From positions 992,001-1,056,000 of the forward strand of contig CAXXSX010000002.1 in NCBI GenBank assembly GCA_963677165.2: a stretch of 64,000 nucleotides of DNA, written 5' to 3'. The translations under genes were made by a program, and so were the position numbers. The notes below the pieces were generated by a model that worked only from the letters and a program-made list of their open reading frames with translations, did no database searches and was not told the DNA's origin. Positions 34,655 through 43,493 of the stretch are shown piece by piece; the first letter of the stretch is position 1; each line of letters opens with the position of its first letter. This DNA comes from JAFGXT01 sp963677165 (GTDB taxonomy: Bacteria; Verrucomicrobiota; Lentisphaeria; Victivallales; SZUA-371).

Positions 34655-36022
34655 ATGAAAGTAGTATGGTCAATATTGATACTTATCGCGGGTGTCGGCA
34701 TTACGCTGCTGGCAATCATTACCGGTCCGACTCCGAAAAAACGTCCGGCGGAAGAAAAAGAAACTTATGTAAAAGCCATTATAGCGGAACCGTTGAGTGT
34801 GGCTCCGAACATTATCGGTTACGGCGAAGCTCAACCGGCAAGGACCTGGAAGGCAATCGCCCAGGTTGCCGGAAAAATAACCTGGAAGTCCCCGAAACTG
34901 AAAAGCGGCAAGTTCTTCAAATCCGGCGAACAAATGCTCAAAATCGATGATACGGAAACCAAACTTAAAATTTTAAGTTGTGAAGCCGACATCAAAAAGT
35001 ACCAGGCCAAAATCCTGGAACTGCAAAATACCCGTAAAAACCTTGAATCCCAGATTAACGTACTGAAAAAAATCCTTAATTTCAACACTCGTGAACTAGA
35101 ACGCCAGAGCAAACTCCATTCGATCAAGGCAGTTGCCGATGTCACGGTGGAAGAACAGGAAATTGCCGTTCTTCAGCAGCGCAACTCCATTATTACGAAA
35201 GAATCGGACTTGCGGTTGCTACCGGCGCAGATCGAATATCAGCAAGCCCAGCTTGATGCAGCAAAGGCTACCCTTGAGCAGGCAAAACTTCAGCTTGGAT
35301 ACGCCAAAATTACCGCGCCGTTTGACTGCCGTGTCGATACCGTTAATGTGGAACTTATGCAGTATGTCGCGACTGGTGACCAGATGGTTTCAGCCGATGG
35401 TATTGATGAAATGGAAATTCCGGTACAATTCAGTCTTGACCAGATGGCACTGCTGATCCATTCTTCCCCGTCCAAGGTTCGTGCGGAAGCGGAAAAGGCC
35501 AAAGCAGAAAAAAGAAAGCCCGACTGGAATATTTCGGTTAAGGCCAACGGCGGAGTGAATGCGTTCCATTGGAAAGCGCGGTTCCTGCGCATGGGCTCAG
35601 GAATCGATACCACCACCCGAATGGTCAGCATGGTTGTTGGAGTTCAACATCCGTTCGAACATAAACCGGGTGTGCACCAGCCGCCGCTCGACAAGGGATT
35701 GTTCTGCCAGGTTAAAATAATTGGAAAACCGCTTCCGGCGCAGCTGGCAGTTCCGCGATCCGCGGTACATCAGGGCAAACTTTATATTGCGACAAAAGAT
35801 TCCCGGCTGGAAATACGTCCGGTGAAAATCGACTATAACCTTGAGCATTACGCTGTTATCGCCAGCGGACTAAAAAAAGGTGAAATCGTAATTATCAGCG
35901 ATCTGGTTCCGGCCATTCGAGGCATGAAGCTGAATGTTAATATTGACAGCAGTTTCGCGAAAGACGCAGAGAAAGAGCTTGTTACATATAACGATTCAGC
36001 TAAAACCGAGGTGGCAAGATGA
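34655..36022 (+). CDS. RND efflux periplasmic adaptor (membrane fusion protein)
   Basis: 455 residues. An N-terminal hydrophobic segment (VVWSILILIAGVGITLLAIITG) serves as signal anchor without a lipobox. A biotinyl-lipoyl-like half motif precedes a long coiled-coil hairpin (about residues 105-210, rich in Gln/Leu/Lys: ILELQNTRKNLESQINVLKK). The second lipoyl half is AKITAPFDCRVDTVNVE, followed by beta-barrel and membrane-proximal domains. It bridges the inner-membrane pump and an outer-membrane channel. Start ATG is 1 nt after the TetR stop, and the stop overlaps the pump start by 4 nt. The C-terminus has an extra polar tail. Confidence 0.92.
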   Translation: MKVVWSILILIAGVGITLLAIITGPTPKKRPAEEKETYVKAIIAEPLSVAPNIIGYGEAQPARTWKAIAQVAGKITWKSPKLKSGKFFKSGEQMLKIDDTETKLKILSCEADIKKYQAKILELQNTRKNLESQINVLKKILNFNTRELERQSKLHSIKAVADVTVEEQEIAVLQQRNSIITKESDLRLLPAQIEYQQAQLDAAKATLEQAKLQLGYAKITAPFDCRVDTVNVELMQYVATGDQMVSADGIDEMEIPVQFSLDQMALLIHSSPSKVRAEAEKAKAEKRKPDWNISVKANGGVNAFHWKARFLRMGSGIDTTTRMVSMVVGVQHPFEHKPGVHQPPLDKGLFCQVKIIGKPLPAQLAVPRSAVHQGKLYIATKDSRLEIRPVKIDYNLEHYAVIASGLKKGEIVIISDLVPAIRGMKLNVNIDSSFAKDAEKELVTYNDSAKTEVAR

Positions 36023-39000
36023 TCAGGTTTTTTACCAAACATCCTACAGCTGCAAATCTGCTGATGATTGCGTTGCTCATGCTCGGTATGATGACGTTGC
36101 AATCCATCAAGCGCGAAGCCATGCCGGATCACTCGACCCGGACAATTCAGATTTCCGCCAGCTACTCCGGCGCAACCGCGGAAGAGGTGGAAGAAGCCAT
36201 CGCAGCTCCGATTGAAGACGCTCTTGGAAACGTCAACAATATCAAAACCATTAAAACCACCGCCATGGAAGGCTCCGTATCGGTCCGCGTGGAAATGATG
36301 GACAGTGCGAATTATCAGGAATTTTATAACGACATCAAAACCGAGGTCGATGCCATCTCAATTTTTCCGGGAGAAATGGAAGACCTGATTATAGAACCGT
36401 ACAACCATACCGATATGGTTGTCAGTATTGCCGTCTATGGTGATATGTCGGTCACTGACCTGAAAGCATACTGCGAAAAGCTTAAGGACGAACTGATGGA
36501 AGTCGGCAATGGTATCCAGATTGAAATCAGCGGTTTTTCTCAGCATGAATTCAGAATCGAACTTTCTCCCTCTGTATTGCATACTTATAAACTCAGTGTG
36601 AAAGATATCGCTGATATCATCAGCAGCCAGAATATTGATCTGCCCGCCGGAACTCTTGAAACCGGTTCACAGGATATTAAACTGCGCTTTCGGGATCGCC
36701 GCAAAACCGTGGCCGACCTGAAAAAAATCAGAGTACTGTCCGGTACCGGCGGCGGTGAGCTGTTCCTGGGGGACATCGCCAAAATAACCGACCGTTTCGA
36801 CGCGGATGAAAACAAAGTTGAATTCAATGGCGAACGTGCCGGGGTTCTCAGCATTACCAAAAGCAAGGCCGCCGACAGTCTGACGATTTACGACAGCGTG
36901 ATGGTAGTCCTTGACAAAATCAAGGCGGCGGCCCCGAAAAATATTCATTTTGTCATTACCCGTAATATGGCAAGCGACATCCAGGACCGTCTGGATATGG
37001 TTTATATCAACGCGCTTCAGGGAATTATCCTGGTATTCGCCACCTTGTGGCTGTTCCTGAATCTCAAGCTTTCGTTCTGGGTATCAATGGGACTGCCGGT
37101 ATCGTTCCTCGGCGGACTGTTCGTTATGAACTGTTTCGGGGTATCGCTTAACATGATTTCAACTTTCGCGCTGGTCATCGCGACAGGCTTGTTGATGGAT
37201 GACGCCATTGTGCTTTCGGAGAATATCGCCACCCATCTACAGAAAGGCGAGAAGGCCTTAGATGCCGCGGTTAAGGGAACCAGTGAGGTTGCCGGCGGGG
37301 TTGTGTCCAGTTTCCTTACCACGATCTGCGTATTCGCTCCGCTGATGTTCCTGAAAGGCGAGATCGGGAAGATTCTGTGCGTAATACCGATAACCTTGAT
37401 TATTGTTCTGTCAGTCAGCCTGATTGAAGCGTTTTTTATCCTGCCGAATCATCTGGCTCACTCCTTCAAGCACGGACTGCCGAAACCCGGCAAAATACGC
37501 CTTAAGGTAGACAGTATTATTGAATATGTCCGTTTCGGACTGGTTCGCCGGGTAATCGAAAAGATTTTGCCACATCGGTATATTTTCATAAGTTTTATGC
37601 TGGCATTGTTCATCTTTTCGCTTGGCATGTTCCCGGCTGGTTATCTGAAGTTCAGGGTATTCCCAAGCGTGGACGGCGATACCGTGGTCTGTAAGGTTAT
37701 GCTGCCGCCGGGTTCTCCGCTGAAAGACAGCGAAGCCGTTGCCACGAAACTCTGTAATGCCGCGGAACGTATGAACAAGGTGCTGACACCCAAACAGCCC
37801 GGCAAAAAAGAGTTGATACAGAATATGTCCATCAACTTTTCGCAGAACTCGGATTACAGCGACAGCGGGGCTCACCTGTTTACGATTTATGTCGACCTTC
37901 TGCCTGGGGACAACCGTCGCAGTACGGTATCTGAAATTCTTAACGAATGGCGTAAACAGGCCGGAACCATTCCCGGTGTTACCAGTATTAAATTTGAAGA
38001 TATGATGTCCGGTCCCGGCGGGAATCCGATTGAAATCCGTATGCACGGCGAAAGCCTTAAGGAAATCAAGGCCGCGGCGACGACTCTACAGGAAAAGCTG
38101 GCAGGATATTCCGGGGTTTTCGATATCACCGACAACCTGACTTCCGGTAAACCGGAATTAGTTATGTCATTGTTGCCGGGAGCGCTGAAACTGGGTTTTA
38201 CCGCTTCAAGCATTGCCCAGCAGATGCGTGCCGCATACCAGGGCGAAAAAGCCGACGAATTGCAGATTGGCAGCGATAATTACGAGTTCAATGTACGCCT
38301 GACTTCAAATGTTGCCAATAACCTGCATAACTTCGATAATTTCCAATTGACCACTACGGACGGCAAGAAAGTTCCGCTGCTGGATGTGGTAAAGATCGAA
38401 GAAGCGCGCGGACCGTCATCGATCAGCCGCTACGACTGCAAACGGACCGTTACGGTTTCCGCCGACGTCAATACCGCGATCGCCAACGCCAGCGATATTA
38501 CCACGGACTTGAAGAAAAACTACTTCTCAGAACTTTATAAAAAGTATCCGGGTGTAAGATGTTCCTTTGGCGGACAGCGTGAAGCGACTGGCGAAACCGG
38601 AACTTCCATGCTCGATGCCTTCCTGATCAGCGTTGCCGGAATCTTCATCCTGCTGTCGCTGCAGTTTGGAAAATACCTCGAACCCCTGGTGGTCATGGCA
38701 ACCATTCCACTGGCGATTATCGGAGTTATCTGGGGTCATATTTTCACAGGACGCGCCTTTGACATGCAGGGACTGATCGGAGTAATCTCGCTTTCCGGTA
38801 TTGTGGTAAATGACTCCATTCTGATGATCGAGTTCATCAAACGTGGAGAAAAGGAAGGACGCACTCCTCATGATGCCGCGTGCCATGCCGTATGCTCCCG
38901 TTTCCGTGCCCTGGTGCTTACCAGTATGACGACAGTCGCCGGACTGCTTCCGATGCTGACGGAAAAGAGTATTCAGGCCCAGATGCTGATTCCTTTGGCA

Positions 39001-39171
39001 CTGGCTATTGTCTGCGGGCTCTCGACCTCGACGCTGCTGGAACTGTTTGTGATTCCGTCGCTTTATATGATCGTCAACGATCACCGTGAACGCAGGGAAC
39101 GGAAGAAACAGCGTAAGGAAGAAAAGCGCAAACAACAGAAAATTGAACAACAGCCGGCAACAGCCGGATAA
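36019..39171 (+). CDS. RND family efflux pump, inner-membrane transporter
   Basis: 1050 residues with 12 predicted helices and two large periplasmic loops, as in AcrB/MdtB. It begins MIRFFTKHPTAANLLMIAL and has the loop SYSGATAEEVEEAIAAPIEDAL near residue 49. The helix-4 proton relay motif GLLMDDAIVLSENI keeps both Asp residues. FGVSLNMISTFALVIATG precedes it, and the second half repeats with GVISLSGIVVNDSILMIEFIKRG. It exports hydrophobic compounds using proton motive force. No TolC-like channel gene lies nearby, so an unlinked one must be used. A 12-bp hairpin terminator follows 30 nt downstream. The substrate class is unknown. Confidence 0.93.
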   Translation: MIRFFTKHPTAANLLMIALLMLGMMTLQSIKREAMPDHSTRTIQISASYSGATAEEVEEAIAAPIEDALGNVNNIKTIKTTAMEGSVSVRVEMMDSANYQEFYNDIKTEVDAISIFPGEMEDLIIEPYNHTDMVVSIAVYGDMSVTDLKAYCEKLKDELMEVGNGIQIEISGFSQHEFRIELSPSVLHTYKLSVKDIADIISSQNIDLPAGTLETGSQDIKLRFRDRRKTVADLKKIRVLSGTGGGELFLGDIAKITDRFDADENKVEFNGERAGVLSITKSKAADSLTIYDSVMVVLDKIKAAAPKNIHFVITRNMASDIQDRLDMVYINALQGIILVFATLWLFLNLKLSFWVSMGLPVSFLGGLFVMNCFGVSLNMISTFALVIATGLLMDDAIVLSENIATHLQKGEKALDAAVKGTSEVAGGVVSSFLTTICVFAPLMFLKGEIGKILCVIPITLIIVLSVSLIEAFFILPNHLAHSFKHGLPKPGKIRLKVDSIIEYVRFGLVRRVIEKILPHRYIFISFMLALFIFSLGMFPAGYLKFRVFPSVDGDTVVCKVMLPPGSPLKDSEAVATKLCNAAERMNKVLTPKQPGKKELIQNMSINFSQNSDYSDSGAHLFTIYVDLLPGDNRRSTVSEILNEWRKQAGTIPGVTSIKFEDMMSGPGGNPIEIRMHGESLKEIKAAATTLQEKLAGYSGVFDITDNLTSGKPELVMSLLPGALKLGFTASSIAQQMRAAYQGEKADELQIGSDNYEFNVRLTSNVANNLHNFDNFQLTTTDGKKVPLLDVVKIEEARGPSSISRYDCKRTVTVSADVNTAIANASDITTDLKKNYFSELYKKYPGVRCSFGGQREATGETGTSMLDAFLISVAGIFILLSLQFGKYLEPLVVMATIPLAIIGVIWGHIFTGRAFDMQGLIGVISLSGIVVNDSILMIEFIKRGEKEGRTPHDAACHAVCSRFRALVLTSMTTVAGLLPMLTEKSIQAQMLIPLALAIVCGLSTSTLLELFVIPSLYMIVNDHRERRERKKQRKEEKRKQQKIEQQPATAG

Positions 39172-39201
39172 GATATAAAATTTTCCTCTCCCCTCTCTCA
39201 C

Positions 39202-39243
39202 ACGCGGTATCGGTCCTCTCATAGCCGATACCGCGTAACTTTT
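39202..39243 (+). terminator. Terminator of the RND operon
   Basis: A perfect 12-bp stem ACGCGGTATCGG/CCGATACCGCGT with an 11-nt loop (39202-39236), followed by AACTTTT. Confidence 0.78.
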
Positions 39244-39258
39244 GCAAGGTAAAGCGTG

Positions 39259-39492
39259 TCAACTTCGCTTCATCATACGGTGAAACAAAGAATCTTCCAC
39301 GCTGACTTTTACCGGTAGATTATCCAATGCGGTCAAAAACTCTTCCGGCAGAAGATAATCATGACAAACAACATAGTGATACAGCAAATTCGGGGCGATA
39401 TGGTTCACTTTTTCGTTTCGTGTTCTATGTCCTACTATAATTCTGCTATTTTGAGAAACAAATATAATAAGTTTGTTTAGCGCTCGAAACAT
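39259..39492 (-). pseudogene. Small ORF or gene remnant, 77 residues
   Basis: The C-terminal part (VNHIAPNLLYHYVVCHDYLL then PEEFLTALDNLP) reads like a conserved domain with a HY..xH..LPPEEF pattern that I associate with small immunity-like or uncharacterised proteins. The N-terminal 28 residues look random and the ATG at 39492 has no ribosome site. A downstream GTG also lacks one. It may be a decayed gene or a short real one with an unusual start. It overlaps the promoter region of the next plus-strand gene. Confidence 0.3.
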
Positions 39493-39534
39493 TGTATGCT
39501 ATAATATTGTATTATTATATACAACGAGGAAGTT

Positions 39535-40581
39535 ATGAATTTTAAGAAGATATTGGAATGGTGGGACAAAGTCCCGTCCTGGGTTAAAAGATACGGAACA
39601 CTGGTTCTATTTATACTGCTGGTGCCGATTTGTCTGTGGAGCATGGGAGCTTTATACTATTCAAACCTGCCGTGGGCATGGCTGCGAGCCACTTTGGCCT
39701 GGATATTTCCGATCCTGATTATCGCGGCTTTGATCATTTTTCCGAAAAGAATCAGAACGATCCTTATTTCCTACGCAGTTATCCTGTTGATCTTTATCTG
39801 GTATTTGCTGATTCCGGCAAGCAATGCCGGTCCGTGGCGCCGGGGCAACCAGGTGATTGCTTCGGCAACGGTGAACGGGAACGACATCACGGTCCATAAT
39901 GTGAGAAACTTTGATTACCGGACCGAAAACGACTATACTGAGCATTATGAAACCCGCCATTACGATCTGTCGAAGCTAAAAACCATGGACATGTTTCTCA
40001 GCTACTGGGACCACAAAGTGGCGATGGCCCATATGATGCTTAGCTTCGGCTTTGAAGGCGGCAAATACCTGACCGTATCAATGGAAACCCGGGTTCAGGC
40101 CGGACGTTCGCAGGATACTTTACCGGGCTTGTTCAGGCAGTACGGCATTATCTGTATTCTTGGAGACGAGCGTGATCTGGTCCGGCTGCGGACCGATTTC
40201 CGGGGAGAACTGGTATATTTATACCGGTTTAAAATGAAGCCGGAAGGAGTCCGGCTGGTTTTCCTCGACATTCTGCGAAGAGCCAACGAACTGGTGGAAC
40301 ATCCCAGATTTTATAACACCATCAGCTTTAATTGCCTGACCTCGCTCATCCCGAGTATCTGTGTGGCCCACCCTAAATACCGCTGGGATATCCGAATCCT
40401 GGCGAACGGCTTTTCCGATAAACTGCTATGGGAAAGAAAAACCATTGTCGGCAGCGATAAACTGACATTCCAGGAGCTGAAAAACAACGCTTTTATCAAG
40501 CAATACCTGCCCCGGGGCTACGACGTCAGCAAATACTCCGAACTAATCCGCAAGGGACTAAACGCTATTCCCAAGCACTGA
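39535..40581 (+). CDS. DUF4105 membrane protein
   Basis: 348 residues. Three N-terminal helices (about residues 20-42, 50-68, 73-93: LVLFILLVPICLWSMGALYY, ATLAWIFPILIIAALIIF, ILISYAVILLIFIWYLLIP) are followed by a periplasmic domain of the DUF4105 family. That domain has YDLSKLKTMDMFLSYWDHK, AHMMLSFGFEGGKYLTVSMETR, LGDERDLVRLRTDFRGE and the later FNCLTSLIP. The His, Cys and Glu residues in these stretches suggest a papain-like or NlpC-like hydrolase or amidase fold, but this is speculation. GAGGAAG precedes the ATG. It is apparently monocistronic. Function unknown; an envelope role is likely. Confidence 0.82.
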   Translation: MNFKKILEWWDKVPSWVKRYGTLVLFILLVPICLWSMGALYYSNLPWAWLRATLAWIFPILIIAALIIFPKRIRTILISYAVILLIFIWYLLIPASNAGPWRRGNQVIASATVNGNDITVHNVRNFDYRTENDYTEHYETRHYDLSKLKTMDMFLSYWDHKVAMAHMMLSFGFEGGKYLTVSMETRVQAGRSQDTLPGLFRQYGIICILGDERDLVRLRTDFRGELVYLYRFKMKPEGVRLVFLDILRRANELVEHPRFYNTISFNCLTSLIPSICVAHPKYRWDIRILANGFSDKLLWERKTIVGSDKLTFQELKNNAFIKQYLPRGYDVSKYSELIRKGLNAIPKH

Positions 40582-40771
40582 TCGAATCATTTGGAGTCTG
40601 TCCGATATATTTGCAAAACAGGCGACAATTGATATGACTCTTTTTTTATGCACAATTGCAATATGAATATTCCATGATAATTTTACTTGTAATCCGTATC
40701 GTGGCAGGATCCATTCAATGGGATTGAAATAAAAATTTTCACTTCAAAAAGTATCATATACGTGGGGTGCA

Positions 40772-42532
40772 ATGAAAGACAGAAATGAACTCTACAATCT
40801 GGCGTCAGAGCTTTATCATTCCAAACAGTATCAAAAGGCTGCCGAACTGCTCAAGGATCAAACCGATTCGCAATCCTGTGTTTTATGTGGACTTTCTCTG
40901 CAAGCTTGTCGGAAGCTTCCTGAAGCGATCGCCTGTTATGATAAAGCAATCAGCCAGAATCCTGAATTGGTCATTGCCTGGAAATGTCGTGGTAATGCCA
41001 GGGTGGAGCTGAATGATAATGACAATGCCATAAGGGATTTTGTCCAGATTCTTAAACTCTGTCCCGAAAATATTGATGCCGCGGTAAAACTGATATCATT
41101 ATTGAAGAAGGCTTCCTGCTTTGCGGAGGCGATCCAAGTGTGCAAAGACGCGCTGGAGCTGACCCCGGATAATTATTCATTGTTGCTCCATCTGGGAATT
41201 ATTTACTCACTCTCTTATCACGTTCGCGAGACAGCAGAAACTTATATGAAAGTATTCAGGCTTTTCCCCGAAAAATTTATAACCCAGCCAAGTATATTGC
41301 TTTATTTAAATTATCCGGGAACGATATCCAATAACGATATCTTCAATTTCCATCGCGAATGGGATCAGGTCGCGAGTCGTTCCGGAGTGGCTGCCCTTGA
41401 CACAATGCCTTTGCCTCGAAAAGCAGGGGAAAAGGAAAAAATTAAGTTGGGATACTATTCTCCTGATTTCATCACTCATCCCGTGTCGTTCTTTTTTACT
41501 TCACTTATTCATGCGCATGACCGGAATAAATTTGAGATTCATTGTTTTCATGACAGCAGTGTAAATGATGAGATGACCAAAACAATCAAAGCCGAATCGA
41601 CCGTCTGGCATGACGTTAGTAACATGCAGGTCAACGACCTGATTCAATATATTCGCGACACCAGGCTTGATATCATTGTTGACCTGGCCGGTCCCACCTC
41701 CAATCGTATGCAGATATTCTCAAAACGGGTAGCTCCGATCCAGATGACATATCTGGGGTACCCCAATACCACAGGAATAGCAAATATGGATTATCGGTTG
41801 ACGGATGAACTGACAGAGCCGCCCGGAGCCGAACAACTGCACAGCGAAAAAATGCTGTATATTCCCGGAGGCGCATGGGCTTACTCTCCCAATATGGCAA
41901 TGCCACAGCCCGGACCTCCGCCAGTTGAACGAAACGGTTTCTTTTCATTCGGCTCTTTTAATAACACCAATAAGATATCGGATCATACCATTGAGATCTA
42001 CTGCAAAGTTCTCAGCAACTGCCCAAACTCAAAATTGCTGCTGAAAAATAAACGACTCGTACACGAGTATATTCGCGATCGATTACTGGAAAAGTTCAAG
42101 TCTCATGGAATTGGGCCGGAACGTATTGTTTTCATAAAGCCCACCAAAGACATATCCAGCCACCTGGCATGCTATAATTTTGTAGATCTGGCTCTTGATA
42201 CGTTTCCATACAATGGAACGACTACCACGTTTGATGCTCTGTGGATGGGCGTGCCGGTACTGACCATTGATGGAAATTGTCATGCGGCAAAAGTCAGTGC
42301 GTCTATCATGACCCGATTGAATTTGAAACCATTCATTGCCGACAATGAAAAATCTTTTGTGCTCCGCGCCCGGATGAATACCGAAAAACCGGAAACGCTG
42401 AAAATGTTAAGACCGGTTTTAAGAAGTATGCTTGAGAAATCTTCTTTGATGGACGGACAACGCCTCGCCAATGAAATGGAATTGCTGTATATGGACTGCT
42501 ACAACCGCAAACTTTCAGAAAATAGAGAATGA
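40772..42532 (+). CDS. TPR protein with O-GlcNAc transferase-like (GT41) domain
   Basis: 586 residues. Residues 1-165 contain about four to five TPR units (AIACYDKAISQNPELVIAWK, AIQVCKDALELTPDNYSLLL). The GT41 region runs from about 220 to 570: GYYSPDFITHPVSFF with His236 (equivalent by eye to the catalytic-loop His of OGT), PIQMTYLGYPNTTGIANMDY near 325, and FSFGSFNNTNKISDHT with Lys401 where OGT has its phosphate-binding Lys. It should transfer a sugar, probably GlcNAc, to protein Ser/Thr. Given flagellins 20 kb away, surface protein or flagellin glycosylation is possible. GGGGTG precedes the ATG. Confidence 0.9.
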   Translation: MKDRNELYNLASELYHSKQYQKAAELLKDQTDSQSCVLCGLSLQACRKLPEAIACYDKAISQNPELVIAWKCRGNARVELNDNDNAIRDFVQILKLCPENIDAAVKLISLLKKASCFAEAIQVCKDALELTPDNYSLLLHLGIIYSLSYHVRETAETYMKVFRLFPEKFITQPSILLYLNYPGTISNNDIFNFHREWDQVASRSGVAALDTMPLPRKAGEKEKIKLGYYSPDFITHPVSFFFTSLIHAHDRNKFEIHCFHDSSVNDEMTKTIKAESTVWHDVSNMQVNDLIQYIRDTRLDIIVDLAGPTSNRMQIFSKRVAPIQMTYLGYPNTTGIANMDYRLTDELTEPPGAEQLHSEKMLYIPGGAWAYSPNMAMPQPGPPPVERNGFFSFGSFNNTNKISDHTIEIYCKVLSNCPNSKLLLKNKRLVHEYIRDRLLEKFKSHGIGPERIVFIKPTKDISSHLACYNFVDLALDTFPYNGTTTTFDALWMGVPVLTIDGNCHAAKVSASIMTRLNLKPFIADNEKSFVLRARMNTEKPETLKMLRPVLRSMLEKSSLMDGQRLANEMELLYMDCYNRKLSENRE

Positions 42533-42566
42533 AAAAAACATTTTTGCCGGATTGTTATAATAAAGA

Positions 42567-43097
42567 TTATTTATTTTCCGGTTTTTCCGGCTTTTCCGCA
42601 ACCAGATTAAGACTGATGGCAAGATTACTGCAGTCATTAAACAGTCCGAACTTTTTAGCCCGGCCAATATGAACAAATCCAATTTGAAAGAGTAGATTTC
42701 CCAAAGTTTCCTGATTAAAACCAACCTTATGATAATCATATTGGTTCACATGGGCTCCGTAAATAGCTCTTATCGCTTCGAACCGCTGGTCAAACGTAGT
42801 ATTTTTCTTGTCCAGCAGAATCGCCGCAAGAGCATCCAGGTCCGGAACCGCAACAAATAATTTTCCCTTTGGCGAAAGAACTCTAAACCATTCCCTGAGA
42901 GTATCAACTACTTCATTATTCAGGTCAAAGTGCTCAAGGACATGAGATGCATAGATTATGTCGAAAGTGTTGTCTTCGAACCGGGATAGATCATTTGCGT
43001 TACCGACATGATCAACATTTTCTCCGGGGCAAATATTGAAGATTTCCCAACCTTCTTTTTTTTCCTTCCCGCCAATATGTAATCTTCTTATAGACAT
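42567..43097 (-). CDS. Methyltransferase-domain protein (Methyltransf_11 type)
   Basis: 176 residues. The glycine-rich motif I is replaced by LHIGGKEKKEGWEIFNICPG at the N-terminus, as in a subgroup of glycan-associated methyltransferases. NTFDIIYASHVLEHFD (residues 42-57) is motif IV, and LSPKGKLFVAVPDLDALA the following strand. The C-terminal FNQETLGNLLFQIGFVHIGRAK is typical of family members in surface polysaccharide clusters. It is convergent with the GT41 glycosyltransferase gene (34 nt apart), so sugar or protein methylation is a reasonable guess. AGGA lies directly before ATG 43097. Confidence 0.82.
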   Translation of the reverse strand: MSIRRLHIGGKEKKEGWEIFNICPGENVDHVGNANDLSRFEDNTFDIIYASHVLEHFDLNNEVVDTLREWFRVLSPKGKLFVAVPDLDALAAILLDKKNTTFDQRFEAIRAIYGAHVNQYDYHKVGFNQETLGNLLFQIGFVHIGRAKKFGLFNDCSNLAISLNLVAEKPEKPENK

Positions 43098-43350
43098 TCC
43101 TATATATTCCTTCTCAAATTACAATTAAACAATATACCCTCTTTGCCGGAAATTTTCAATTTTCAGAGATTCTCTTCTCTGGATACTTTCAGATAAAGTA
43201 TCTCATCTCTAATAAATGGTAATCGAAATATACAGAATAATCTAATGAACATTTATTGCTGCAATCTCTGTGATTCTTTCTATCCCTACGGGAAAATTGT
43301 CAAAGAACCTCTTTTTTTTGACATTATGGCAGTTACGACTGATAAATGAG

Positions 43351-43379
43351 TTGACACAAGGCTTTAAAAGAATTAGTAT
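43351..43379 (+). promoter_or_regulatory. Candidate promoter of the stressosome operon
   Basis: TTGACA (43351-43356), 17 nt, TAGTAT (43374-43379). It is about 115 nt ahead of the first gene, so the transcript has a substantial leader. The rest of the 396-bp gap upstream shows no gene. Confidence 0.5.
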
Positions 43380-43387
43380 GATAGATA

Positions 43388-43474
43388 GCTTACATTTCGG
43401 GGGTAATCAATTTTTTTATGGAATGACGGCTTACATTTTCGAGGGTATTATTATTGTTTTATTAAAATAAAACA
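43388..43474 (+). promoter_or_regulatory. Leader of the stressosome operon: direct repeat and hairpin
   Basis: GCTTACATTTCGGGGGTAAT at 43388 recurs as GCTTACATTTTCGAGGGTAT at 43429, a 41-bp period. Then TGTTTTATT-AA-AATAAAACA (43455-43474) forms a 9-bp hairpin eight nt before the GGGAGGA ribosome site. The repeats could be protein sites or pieces of an RNA element. Confidence 0.5.
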
Positions 43475-43493
43475 TTCTATTGGGAGGATTGTT

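Noticed and set aside
43270..43470. 66-residue ORF upstream of rsbR
   Set aside because: It spans the candidate promoter and direct repeats and has no ribosome site.
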